Shown here in pieces: positions 6,541 through 14,701 of a DNA stretch of 14,701 nucleotides (the first letter of the stretch is position 1; each line of letters opens with the position of its first letter). The translations under genes and the position numbers were made by a program. Source of the stretch: Glomus cerebriforme (taxonomy: Eukaryota; Glomeromycota; Glomeromycetes; Glomerales; Glomeraceae); assembly GCA_003550305.1 (NCBI GenBank), contig QKYT01000447.1:51015-65715 (forward strand). The letters run 5' to 3'. A model generated the notes under the pieces. The model searched no databases. It saw only the letters and a list, made by a program, of their open reading frames with translations, and had not been told where the DNA came from.

Positions 6541-7039
6541 ATGAGTCAATTGATTAATGTTGAAAGTATTAATAGCTAAATTATCCAAATTTTAAAGCAA
6601 ATTGAAACGAAAAATATCTTCAATCACAAAAAATAATGACGTGTAAAATTAATTAACAAATATTCACACGACAAAGAAAAAGCCTGTCGTGATACATTAT
6701 TTACAATTTTAAAACAAATTTTAAGATAAAGGAACTAATGGATTCCTTTCATTCAGTTAATCCTCATAAATTATGTTATTATTTGATCCTTAAGTCAATT
6801 AATTTTAAACAACGAAAAAATTTATATGAAAAAAAAGATGCAAATTAAATATTTTGTGGTAAAATTGTAGGTTCAAAGAATTTTTTTAGAAAATTTCTAA
6901 ATATTACCGCACCAACATCAGGATGGAATTTCGGGCATAATTAAGGATCCTAAAAGAAACACTTGAATTATCTAATATAGACACTCATATTATGAACGTT
7001 AATTACTTTAGAAGATTCAATATATGGCAGTTATTTTAA
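6541..7039 (+). pseudogene. decayed coding-like region, unrecognised
   Basis: Coding-like segments appear in successive frames: MSQLINVESINS from 6541, then IIQILKQIETKNIF after a stop; INKYSHDKEKACRDTLFTIL around 6654-6715; and an ATG frame from 6738 (MDSFHSVNPHKLCYYLILKS) that crosses one TAA at 6846 and continues GKIVGSKNFFRKFLNITAP to 6944. A third frame follows, RILKETLELSNIDTHIMNVN, then YFRRFNIWQLF with stop 7037-7039. Residue composition (charged, aromatic, Gly/Pro) is better than random A/T sequence, and frames hand over with small shifts, as in an old pseudogene. I do not recognise the family. Chance open frames cannot be excluded. Confidence 0.3.
6667..6691. repeat. 7-bp inverted repeat
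   Basis: CACGACA (6667-6673) and TGTCGTG (6685-6691) pair perfectly around an 11-base A-rich loop. It overlaps the decayed coding-like region, and its role is unknown. Confidence 0.5.
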
Positions 7040-7638
7040 TTTATTATAATCTAGATCAAGCATTTCGCTTTTATTTATAAAAATTTATTTTATAATATAA
7101 TAAATTTTCAATCAATGTTACTTTTCGCTTTATCTATTCTCTAAGTCATTATTACGGTAAGCGGCTATATATTTTAATATTGCCCAGGCGAAACTTTGTT
7201 AAGACAAAAGTTAGATAAAATATTATTATTATTTGTATAAATATTGTGAATACAGCATTCAAGCAGCAAATATTTTCTTTATTTTGTAAAATGAAACGAT
7301 AGAATGCAAACATTCTTCATATAAAATAGCGAATACATATGCTTGATTTATTAGAAATGCTGTAAAGTTACAAAGTTTTTTTGTTCTACGTGTAATTTGT
7401 AAAATTATTTTAATATGCTTTACTAATATATATTAATATTTTCACAGAAAGTCCTTCCTACCTAAAAAAAAATCAATTCTTTGACCTTTTTTTCTCACTG
7501 CCATCGATCTCCTAAGTTTATAATAAAGTTGATTTGACCAAATCACTTTAAATCTTTTCGATTATTATAATATTCAACCGCAGCAATTTTATTTCATTAA
7601 CGTACCTTTTTACTTTCAGCACATCAATATACTAGATA
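7040..7638. other. no recognised feature
   Basis: AT-rich sequence with scattered short palindromes but no protein-like frame, RNA gene or element terminus that I can support. A pyrimidine-rich TTTTTACTTTCAG at about 7607-7619 resembles an intron 3' end just before the small frame at 7639. Confidence 0.4.
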
Positions 7639-7836
7639 ATGGAAATCATTGAGTTTAAGAAAAAACCTTTGTTATTGTCTAACGTCAACACAATACGTCA
7701 GAAATCTGCTGATAGTAAATTTTTGTGTATGAATATGATTATTGTAAAAATAGGAGTTTATTGTAAAAACAAGTGTATGTCTAGAATGTCTAGAAACTAT
7801 GATATTTTGCACAACGTGACTCGTGAAATAGTATAA
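7639..7836 (+). CDS. hypothetical 65-residue protein
   Basis: ATG frame of 65 codons reading MEIIEFKKKPLLLSNVNTIR at the start, Lys-, Ile- and Met-rich, with four Cys (29, 42, 46 and one nearby) and no domain I recognise. There is no signal peptide or membrane span. An intron-acceptor-like TTTCAG lies about 20 bases upstream, so it might be an exon. Its length is near what chance gives in this composition, so it may not be a gene. Confidence 0.2.
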   Translation: MEIIEFKKKPLLLSNVNTIRQKSADSKFLCMNMIIVKIGVYCKNKCMSRMSRNYDILHNVTREIV

Positions 7837-7959
7837 TCATGCATCATACATCTTTATAAGTTAGTAATTCTAATTACACAAATTATTTATGAGCCATTAA
7901 CTATCTATAGAAACTTTTTTCATGTAAACAAAAATTTTAATTATATAAGGACTTTTCTA

Positions 7960-8013
7960 CCCCTTATTCCCAACCCCTATCCCAACCCCTATCCTTACCC
8001 CTATTCCTATCCC
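7960..8013 (-). repeat. C-rich tract; G-quadruplex motif on the minus strand
   Basis: Runs of CCC or CCCC occur at 7960, 7969, 7974, 7981, 7986, 7998 and 8011 with AA, TAT or similar loops. On the minus strand this gives at least five consecutive G3-4 runs with 2-3 base loops between 7969 and 7989, meeting the usual quadruplex pattern. It directly precedes the TACGGGCTAA-T terminus. Confidence 0.75.
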
Positions 8014-8038
8014 TAAGAGCATTTGCTTACGGGCTAAT
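8014..8038 (+). other. TACGGGCTAA-T terminal module, Helitron-like 3' end
   Basis: An imperfect hairpin (CCCTAAGAGCA, TT, TGCTTACGGG) is followed by CTAA (8034-8037) and T. CTRR before T is the Helitron 3' rule, and the same TACGGGCTAR-T ending is present at 4938-4948. The corresponding 5' end was not found. Confidence 0.4.
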
Positions 8039-8627
8039 TGTTACTATGGTTTTGTTAATTTTTCTTATTAGTAAGTACTGTATGAGTGACTGTATGTGTT
8101 TCTGAATTCTACTAACTTGAATACAAGTGTGGCAAGCCCAGATTAGGTAAGTAAAGGCGAGTTGTAAATTTCTTTATCCCGAACAAAGCTCGTCACCTCC
8201 ACGTGGTGTTCAGGAGAAACAGCTATAGGTTTACCTATATCTGGCCAAGCGAAACATAAGTTACATTGCTTCTTTTTTTAAATATTTAAACGCTTCGACT
8301 GATGTTGATCGACCGGGATAAAAGAATGATATTTTAATTTAGTATCACATGGAAGTATAAGTCACGTGACTTTAATAGGTCAATTAGCGCACAGGTAATT
8401 TACGTTCAGTTTTAAACTACTTTCAAACTTTGTGAAATATTCAGTATATTATAAGGTGTCGTTTCAAAATTATATTTTGATATTTTTCGCAATTTATAAA
8501 TTTATAAACGCATAAATAAAGAAATATTTGATCTAATGCAAATACCAAAATAATATATCGTTATTTACTCTTAATTATGATAATGTTAATTAAAAGATCC
8601 AGTTACGTGAACTAGTTTATCATTAAT
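8039..8627. other. no gene; E-box palindromes only
   Basis: AT-rich sequence with two CACGTG palindromes (8200-8205, within CCACGTGG; 8363-8368, within GTCACGTGAC) and a small inverted repeat TATAGGT-TT-ACCTATA near 8224-8239. No coding relic was recognised. The left terminus expected for the Tc1 relic was not found here. Confidence 0.4.
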
Positions 8628-8904
8628 TTTGATCTCAATTTGACCAGAATTAATATTATGAAGGTTCTTTACAATTGTGGACATTCATGTCGCACAATTG
8701 CCAAACAACTAGGTGTGGGAAACAACTGTCAATGATATACTTAAAACACATTCTTTAACACCAAAAAACAAACTGGACGCCACCAAGGATGCATGGGATG
8801 GCATTCCTCCTGAATATTACAGAAAATTAATCGATAGCATGTCTCGGAGGATTGATGCAGTTATTTCCGCGAATGAAATAGAATTAATTATTAAATTTTT
8901 GTAA
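8628..8904 (+). pseudogene. Tc1/mariner transposase, internally deleted remnant
   Basis: The N-terminal helix-turn-helix reads LTRINIMKVLYNCGHSCRTI then AKQLGVG, the DNA-binding start of a Tc1-type transposase. A one-base loss near 8716 shifts the frame into TTVNDILKTHSLTPKNKLD. This is followed directly by the extreme C terminus DAWDGIPPEYYRKLIDSMS, RRIDAVISAN, with stop 8902-8904. In intact proteins of roughly 340 residues these two parts are separated by the DDE catalytic domain. Here that domain, with its three acidic residues, is missing. The element is therefore a deletion derivative that could be moved only by another copy's enzyme. The final residues after ISAN differ from the usual GGxTKY ending. 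Right terminal repeat at 8990-9022. Confidence 0.8.
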
Positions 8905-8989
8905 AATTCAATAAAGGGAGGCGTAATTAATATGTTAAACTAATATTTTTATTTTTATTATATTTAATGTATATAAATTTTTTATTTCT

Positions 8990-9022
8990 GGAAAGTGTCC
9001 GGATAATTATGGCCGCTCTCTG
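8990..9022. repeat. right terminal inverted repeat of the Tc1/mariner relic
   Basis: The segment reads, on the minus strand, CAGAGAGCGGCCATAATTAT followed by CCGGACACTTTCC, preceded by TA (9023-9024 on the plus strand). A CAG start after TA and the GGCC-AATTAT-CCGGACA pattern are typical of Tc1 ends. The distance to the transposase stop (~90-120 bases) also fits. No left counterpart is recognised. Confidence 0.6.
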
Positions 9023-9024
9023 TA

Positions 9025-9900
9025 TGTTTATTAGTTATAAATGTCAGATGAGTAAGTATCTAACTCATTTGAACCGATTACTTTTCAGGCTTATTACCTT
9101 ATATTTTCAGCAAACTTGATATCACTTTCAATCGATCTAATATAATTCATTGGATTAAGCTTCAGAAAGGTCGATTGAAACTCCTAATCTGATATTTTTA
9201 TTTACGAAATTATAAAACTAAATAACTTGTATGTTTTACAAATGCTATACTTTTTTATGTAAATTTTCAAATAGTTGAATTCATGTGATGTCCATATTCT
9301 AGCCAGCATTATAATATAATTTTGGCCCGAATAATGATTGACAATTTTGTATACAGTAATTCGGAGTAATTTGGGTAAGACAGAAAATTGTAGAGTAATT
9401 GAATTTATTATAGTGTCAAAATCGATGTAGTGTATAGAAATTCAAGTTCAACAGTAAGTATTATAGAAAATATGTATTGTTACTTATAAAATTATACATA
9501 TAAAATAAATTTACCTCTATGTTAAGGTTCTCTTCTAAATAATATCTTTTTCATTAACAAAATTATTATCCAATATTTCTTTAAAAAACACTTTTTAACG
9601 TGAATTTATAGTTTTATAATGTATTCTCACGATTTGCACGCATCTCATTGTTTCATGCAACTTAATTATGAAATTTTTTTGTAAAATCCATTTTTAAAGA
9701 CTTGTTTTCGTTATTAAATATATAATTTGAAAAATAACAGAAATTCTGATTAATTTTAATTTATTTTTATTATTAATTTAAAAAGAATGTATTACGCTAT
9801 TTTTTTTATATATAAAGAAATAAAGAAATAATAAAATAAAATACAGATATAAAAGTGAGCAAGTATAAACATATTTTTTAAAAACAATTTATAATTTAAA
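9025..9900. other. no gene; one imperfect inverted repeat
   Basis: TTTCAATCGATCT (9126-9138) pairs with AGGTCGATTGAAA (9168-9180) with one mismatch. Otherwise AT-rich sequence with poly-T and poly-A stretches and no supported gene or element. Confidence 0.4.
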
Positions 9901-10179
9901 ACATTTTTCCCAATTTTTCTAATACCTTCCTTATCACCATTTTACCAACACCTTCCCTACCTCATCACAACCCTTTTACCAGCGTCATTATTTTCCATTT
10001 TACTAAATCATAACCATTTTCCATCGTTTCTTTTATTACCAGCACTACATATACTGTATATGTATAATTTCTTTCAACAATACTTGTATTACTAGAACCA
10101 CATTTCCTTAAATATATTATTTATACAGATGTCTTTATAACTTGATATTTGCCATAATGCTGATATTTTCCATTTGGTT

Positions 10180-10530
10180 GTTAATCATAATTGTAGTGAA
10201 ATAGTAATCATCTTTATTTATGTTACTGATCATTTAACAAACACTATTTTATCCCATGTAGCATCAACATTTCCTATTTTGTTGTCAATTTCAGCCATAT
10301 CTAAATGGTTAATGGTAGTTGTTCACTCGAACTTTGTTTCCTGATTCTTTTTGATTGTAAATCATAATTTAAATGAAAGTCATCCACTTGATTACTGTAA
10401 ATAGTCACAAATATCCATTTATCCTATGTGATATCAATATTCTCCTTTCATTTTCAATTTCAATAATTTCAATCACATTTGAATAGAAGTTATCCACTTT
10501 GTCACTGACTTCAGTTACAAATATCTAGTT
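10180..10530 (-). pseudogene. diverged tandem repeat with possible decayed coiled-coil reading
   Basis: Three related blocks on the minus strand start near 10507, 10397 and 10228 (CAGTGACAAAGTGGATAAC, CAGTAATCAAGTGGATGAC, CAGTAACATAAATAAAGATG). Between them, GAAATTGAAAATGAAAGGAG and GAAATTGACAACAAAATAGG are also related. Translated segments include KVDNFYSNVIEIIEIENE, QVDDFHLNYDLQSKR and MAEIDNKIGNVDATWDKI, with the alternating Ile/Val/Leu and Asp/Asn/Lys spacing seen in coiled-coil repeats. Frames are broken repeatedly. This is a suggestion based on repeat structure; the segment may be non-coding. Confidence 0.3.
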
Positions 10531-10900
10531 ACTTTTAAACACAATACTTTTTTTTCTGGCTAACCCCAGTCACATTTTCATAGTTTCTTCTTAGTAGCCT
10601 CTTTTGGTATTTGATCTAAGTTATATAAGCAACAAAAAAATAGCACTGCAATTAATTATGGATAACTCACAATTTAAAATCCATTTATAACACATACTGT
10701 ACCTTATGATTAACTTTATAATTTTCATTCCCACAAGTAAAGCTTTCTGTCATTTACTCTCTTCATTACGTCTGGTTTAAAGTTGGTATGTACTTCTATT
10801 TTCAAATTTCTTCTTATTTCTTTTGTCTTCCACGATGATTTCATAAACATAATAATATACAAAAATAAAGATACGAGAAAAGAACGAGGGAATTCTAATC

Positions 10901-11122
10901 TAAACCAAACCAGCCAGTTAGGAGAGACTCAACTAACTGACCAGTTTTTCCTTGCCTGTAATGAGAAAAGTAACCCATATACAGTATAAGGAAGATAAAG
11001 AGAGATTTAAAACTAAACCAAACTAGCCAGTAGGAGAGACTCAACTAACTGACCAATTTTTCCTTGCCTGTAATGAGAAAAGTAACCCATATACAGTATA
11101 AGGAAGGTAAAGAGGGATTTAA
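10901..11122. repeat. ~110-bp direct tandem duplication
   Basis: Unit 1 (10901-11010) and unit 2 (11014-11122) differ at only about five positions, including one single-base deletion. Each contains CCAGTTAG or a shortened version, an intervening GAGAGACTCAA, and CTAACTGACC, which can pair as a hairpin in unit 1. Each also contains the word CCCATATACAGTATAAGGAAG. The high identity indicates a recent duplication. On the minus strand each unit has TTTTCTCATTACAG, an intron-acceptor-like end, before GCAAGG. Confidence 0.9.
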
Positions 11123-11409
11123 AGGAAAATCTAGAAAAAATAAATTATAGAGAGAAAAAAAAATTAAAAAAAAATTAGAGTATTTATATAGAATACCTTT
11201 TTAAAATTTACTAAGGGTGTGTCATTCTTACAATACGTTATAATATTTATTATGCGTCAGTCAAAATAGTACATATTTTGTTGTGTCGCACGAAATATTA
11301 AGTTTTTTTATTAAAAATGAGTCATATTTGCACTTTATGATATTAAAAATAATTATTTACAGATCATTAGACGTAATACGGCAATAGTAGTTTATTAACA
11401 AGAGCACCC
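11123..11409. other. no recognised gene
   Basis: A-rich start followed by mixed sequence up to the MITE. The word AGTAGTTT at 11387-11394 also occurs immediately right of the MITE (11589-11596). Confidence 0.4.
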
Positions 11410-11588
11410 GAAAAATTCTGCATTCACGTGATCTGTGTTTATTTATCACTCCGCGTCACACCTCCTAGCTTCATTTATTTGGGGGACGCCTAGTAAAAAA
11501 CTTATTATTTGTCACGCATGATTTGTCACCGGTATCAACGTGTCAGTGTATAATTCTGGTCAAAAGTCACGTGAATGCAGAATTTTTC
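11410..11588. mobile_element. MITE with perfect 22-bp terminal inverted repeats
   Basis: Positions 11410-11431 begin GAAAAATTCTGC and end TTCACGTGA. Positions 11567-11588 are their exact reverse complement, giving a 179-bp element with no coding capacity. Both arms include the E-box TCACGTGA. The 8-base word AGTAGTTT follows the right end directly but is 15 bases away from the left arm, so it could be an 8-bp target duplication only if the true left end lies at 11395. The superfamily is therefore undecided; hAT-like is possible. Confidence 0.75.
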
Positions 11589-11633
11589 AGTAGTTTGTCA
11601 TTTCACATGATCATACAAAACAACTTTTCATAA

Positions 11634-12263
11634 CCTGTTTTTATAATTACAAAGAAGTTAAATCGCAACCTAGGGTCTCGTGAAAGCTACCTCTCGAGAC
11701 AAGGTCACAATAGTACTGAGAACTTTCAGTCAAAGTATTTGATGGCAATAGAATTTAGATAACACACTAGTCAGATGATTTCCGAGAGACGGCGGCATGG
11801 GGTTCGAAGAAGTTGGTATTTTCAAGGGTAAAGAATTAATACAATATCACAACCTTGCGCAATCAAACTGATGAAGATACCAAAGGTACATAGAAACTAA
11901 TAGGTTACTTTAAAACCTTAGAAGACTTGGATAAGGCTCGTCAAACCGATCACAAATGAATCGTAAATAAAATCGGGAAAAAAAAAGTCTGCCGATAAGA
12001 AATCTACCAAATCCAACAAAGAATTCAAGAAGAACAAATCCTCAAAGTCGTGCTCTTCCAAAAAGAACGACTATAGAAAAGCCGGGAAATTTTTTGATAA
12101 ATTTCATAAAGAACTGGCTCACATAGTAGACCTCGCGAACCTACAGTACACTGGACCACTAGCAAAATACTTTGCCAAACGGTTGGGTAATCCGAATTTT
12201 GACAAAGATGCTAGGAGATCAAGAAAGACTGATAAGTCACATGGCCGTAGTGAAACGAATTAG
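11634..12263 (+). pseudogene. decayed retroelement-like ORF (gag/ORF1-type, unassigned)
   Basis: Three successive coding-like blocks have higher GC than the flanks. Block 1 (11634-11762) includes NLGSRESYLSRQGHNSTENF then QSKYLMAIEFR. Block 2 from 11779 includes MGFEEVGIFKGKELIQYHNL then, after a frameshift, TDEDTKGT, stop, and KLIGYFKTLEDLDKARQTDH. Block 3 is open for 98 codons (11967-12260, stop 12261-12263) with no ATG. It has a Lys/Ser-rich stretch (KKSADKKSTKSNKEFKKNK) followed by a folded-looking KFFDKFHKELAHIVDLANLQ and YTGPLAKYFAKRLGNPNFDK. A basic Lys/Ser-rich linker beside a compact domain suits a LINE ORF1 or gag protein, but no Cys knuckle, endonuclease or reverse-transcriptase motif is present. 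Family assignment is inference. Confidence 0.5.
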
Positions 12264-13320
12264 AAAATGTTTTCGATCTGGAAAATAAACTACTTTTAAA
12301 CTGCTATACCAATCTCTTCTCTTATATAGACTACCTCCAATTGTGAGAAAGAGACCAAATGGGTAGATACTTAAGAATTATAAACGAATATATAGGTATA
12401 AGGCATATTTGATGGCGATGTATCAGAAAAGTGGGGTTACAGGATATGTAAAAAGAAGGATAGTTACGGTAGTTAGTTTGTTATTTCTTTTTTTTTCTTC
12501 TTTTTAGTTTTTTTTTAGTTTTTTTCAGGGGTGGGCGCGTGCTATTATCACTCCTCCTATAGATACTGCCTGACATTGCACTGCGTTGATTTCTATTGTA
12601 GTTTTTCGATTGATTTATACATTTGGTAGTGTTATGCACTTGTCAGAATTGATCTCAACCAACCTATTTTTATAAATATTAGTGATTCAACAATGAAATT
12701 GATAATAACAATTGTCTTAATTATGCAGTAACTATCTATAAGCGAATTGGTTGAATTCTAGTTTACCAAATCATGACCATTTCATGGTTAATATTCATGG
12801 CGAATATATGATTAATAATAAAAAAAAAGCATACAAAAATACAAAAGTACAATGTCAAAAATATAAAGTACACACTTTTATATTTTAGGAATATAAAGTA
12901 TCAATTTCTTTGTATTTTTTTTACATTTAGATAAAAGCATGAAAATTTAATTGTCAAAAAAAAAAAAAATTTTATTATGACGCGACATTAGAGTAGTAAA
13001 AATTATAGTTGCCATCGGAGATCTCGAATTACGGCATTACGGCATTACGGTGTTCGATTTTTGGTAATGATCATTTCGACGTAACTATAGTAAAAATATA
13101 TATACTGTACAGTTAAAACCAAATTAAAAGGAAAAAATTTAGCAGATTACAAATTAAAATGTGTTTAATTTGAGACGCATTCAATTAAATTGTTAGTCCA
13201 TCAGTCCATGACCTGCAACAATTTTATATAATTTATATACATGAAACGGGAAAACTTCTCAAACACTATAATCAAGAATATAAAATAGTAGATTGTACAC
13301 AAAATTTTTGTTAAAATCAG
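12264..13320. other. mostly featureless; possible 3' part of the retroelement, T-rich run and short repeats
   Basis: A small ATG frame (12412-12507; MAMYQKSGVTGYVKRR then a hydrophobic LLFLFFSSF) lies just before a T-rich run (12485-12527) and the GC-richer words GGGGTGGGCGCGTG. These could be the 3' end of the decayed retroelement. At 13030-13053 ATTACGGC is repeated about three times. No other feature is supported. Confidence 0.35.
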
Positions 13321-13534
13321 GCCAAATATGGTATATGCCTATATGGTGCCGGCGCGGTTACGATACGTCGTACAGACGTACAATAATAAAAAACATATTA
13401 TGATTTCGGAATTATTAACGGCATTTATCAAAATTACCAAAAGGCGTAACTCAGGAATTCCAATTAACCGGTTATTTAACCAGTTAAAGGTAAACTCTAA
13501 TTCTATAATAGTAGTCCAGGTAGTCCAGATGTAG
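13321..13534. other. GC-richer patch with open frames on both strands, unassigned
   Basis: Both strands are open: 13328-13534 plus (68 codons) and 13339-13551 minus (70 codons). Neither product shows a recognised domain, and overlapping open frames of this size usually mean neither is proven. The DNA includes GGTGCCGGCGCGGTTACGA, an imperfect palindrome AACCGGTTATTTAACCAGTT and a short tandem TAGTCCAGG-TAGTCCAGA, which suggest a repeat or element fragment. Confidence 0.3.
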
Positions 13535-13678
13535 TGCTGCACAGACAACATATTTTTATCTTTTTTTAAACCTGATTTTTTTACTTGTCCAAAGGAAAAA
13601 CCTCATGCATTATCAAGTCCAGTATTTAATTTAATTGACTCTTTGAATTATAACACTGGTTTTCAAGATTCTCGTTAA
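13535..13678 (+). pseudogene. coding fragment, possibly from a retroelement endonuclease
   Basis: A 47-codon stop-free frame without an ATG includes FLSFFKPDFFTCPKEKPHAL then SSPVFNLIDSLNYNTGFQDS and stop 13676-13678. The Phe/Pro/Cys/His-containing sequence is much more protein-like than the flanks. The phrase FNLIDSLNYNTGFQDS resembles the region before the catalytic part of LINE-type endonuclease domains, but no catalytic residues are visible and the match is from memory of sequence style only. No continuation is evident downstream. Confidence 0.3.
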
Positions 13679-14701
13679 ATAATGGTTTGGATTTTCTTTG
13701 TTATTAATGCATGCATTATATTCGGGCTATTAGTTGTTCTTTTTTTATGAATCGGTATTACAATTCCTTGTTTGCATTATTTATGGTGGACGAAATCACC
13801 AATCATTACAAATGACCCCAGTTAAACCTGTATTAACAGTTTAAGTTATCAAATATTGCTGCGTCATTACGTAGTTGAAATTGATAATCTGATTCTGTAT
13901 TCAGTTACTAAAATTATTTTTTTGAATCGATTTTTTTTTTTTAAATCGGAATCAAAAAAAAAAGTGTATAAATTACCAAGTATATAAAATTTTTTTTTTT
14001 TTTTTTTTTCTTATTATCTAAATTTCGTTAGGATCTCGGCCGATCATAAAGGCCGAAATTATGGGCTTATAATTGGTGTTACTTCATTCATTATAATTAC
14101 ACCATTCGACAAATTTGGTTAAAATAAAAAAAAAGAATACCAAATTTGTTTTTTCGGATATAATAAATCTTTATTCATTGTTATTCCAATGTTTACAAAT
14201 ATGACAATTTTGTTAAATTAATTTTTTTTTTGTTCCATACAAAGATTATTATTTTTTTGAAACATGTAAAACATGTATTAAAAAAAAAACTCGAAAACAA
14301 ATAAAAATCCGAATAAACAATCGAACGAATTATTTTTTCAAACGCGCTGTATGTATATGCGTGTCCACTGTTCAAATAATATTGTTTTCAAATAATACAT
14401 TTCATTCTCTTTAAAGAAAAAAAAAAAAAAAAAAAAAAGCGAAAAAAATTTTTTCATAAGAAATAATAAAAAATTCTTTCATTAGTAAAATAGAAAAAAA
14501 AAAAAACTTAAAATACGCCGGCAATCGAATTCCGAATTTATTTTTTTGAATGATTCATTTGCCCGAAACAAAATTTTTGGTGATCCTTCTTATTTCCCAT
14601 ATTTTGATATAATATATTAATTAATCAACAGAATATGGAAGAACAATGAGATAATAAAATTTCTATTTTTTTTTAAAAAAAAGGGATAATATATATATAT
14701 A
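13679..14701. other. AT-rich tail with homopolymer runs and small palindromes
   Basis: Long T-run near 13990-14010, A-run near 14417-14438 and a TA run at the right edge. Small palindromes include TCGGCC...GGCCGA at about 14036-14056 and the 11-bp repeat listed separately. A 60-codon minus-strand frame (14193-14375) is Phe/Ile-rich noise. A short ATG frame at 13681-13749 encodes a hydrophobic run (ACIIFGLLVVLFL) with nothing to support it. Confidence 0.45.
14109..14149. repeat. perfect 11-bp inverted repeat
   Basis: ACAAATTTGGT (14109-14119) and ACCAAATTTGT (14139-14149) are exact reverse complements around a 19-base A-rich loop. This may be a decayed element end or a simple hairpin; no target duplication is seen. 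Confidence 0.65.

Noticed and set aside
6103..8038. G-rich tract at 6103 and C-rich tract at 7960 as terminal inverted repeats of one 1.9-kb element
   Set aside because: The order of tract and hairpin is reversed relative to what an inverted pair would need.
9066..9080. Minus-strand GGTTCAAAT, tRNA B-box-like
   Set aside because: The consensus CC is missing and no matching acceptor or D-arm is present.
10783..10989. Plus-strand 68-codon frame
   Set aside because: Half of it is the first unit of the 110-bp tandem repeat and the rest has no motif; the second repeat unit does not preserve the frame because of a one-base deletion.
11800..11812. tRNA B-box-like GGGTTCGAAG
   Set aside because: It lies in a coding relic, has no A-box at suitable distance and no cloverleaf can be drawn.
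14193..14375. Minus-strand 60-codon frame
   Set aside because: Composition is that of homopolymer-rich DNA, with no motif.

Overview
The window is a very AT-rich eukaryotic segment with no intact, confidently functional gene. I infer an arbuscular-mycorrhizal fungus of the Rhizophagus type. The reasons are the long A/T runs, a leucine-rich F-box-like relic, a PIF1/Helitron-type helicase relic, a Tc1/mariner relic, and many short inverted-repeat elements set in otherwise empty sequence. This assignment is inference. No rRNA, tRNA or CRISPR array was found.

Layout. Positions 597-1087 hold a broken leucine-rich (F-box/LRR-like) gene. Positions 1310-1723 are minisatellite DNA whose last part encodes a 9-10 residue Leu-rich repeat. 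Positions 1922-2676 are the C-terminal end of a PIF1/Helitron-type helicase pseudogene. It is interrupted by a 235-bp foldback element (2227-2461) with a GCAC target duplication, and removing the element rejoins the helicase frame. Positions 2770-3058 and 4615-4947 are two copies of a dispersed repeat with a TTAGG-rich head and a conserved short coding-like core. The first copy is split at 3058 by a 270-bp non-autonomous Helitron on the minus strand (3059-3328), and the second copy preserves the empty site. Positions 3677-4000 are an unrecognised GC-richer open frame without an ATG.

Positions 5551-5739 are an open frame resembling the second calponin-homology domain of alpha-actinin/spectrin proteins. 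Positions 5761-6205 are a GC-rich mosaic with a 184-bp palindromic element, a G-rich tract and a strong hairpin. Positions 6541-7039 look like a decayed, unidentified gene. Positions 7960-8037 are a C-rich, G-quadruplex-type tract ending in the same TACGGGCTAR-T module as the second repeat copy.

Positions 8628-9022 are a Tc1/mariner relic with its catalytic core deleted but its right terminal repeat kept. Positions 10180-10530 are diverged tandem repeats with a possible decayed coiled-coil reading on the minus strand, followed by a ~110-bp tandem duplication at 10901-11122. Positions 11410-11588 are a MITE with perfect 22-bp terminal inverted repeats. Positions 11634-12263 are a GC-richer decayed ORF, probably from a retroelement, including a 98-codon open frame lacking an ATG. 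Positions 13535-13678 are another short coding relic. The remainder to 14701 is AT-rich with homopolymer runs and small palindromes.

The genes do not form a working pathway. The region is best read as a graveyard in which successive mobile elements landed in one another, and the order of several insertions can be read directly.
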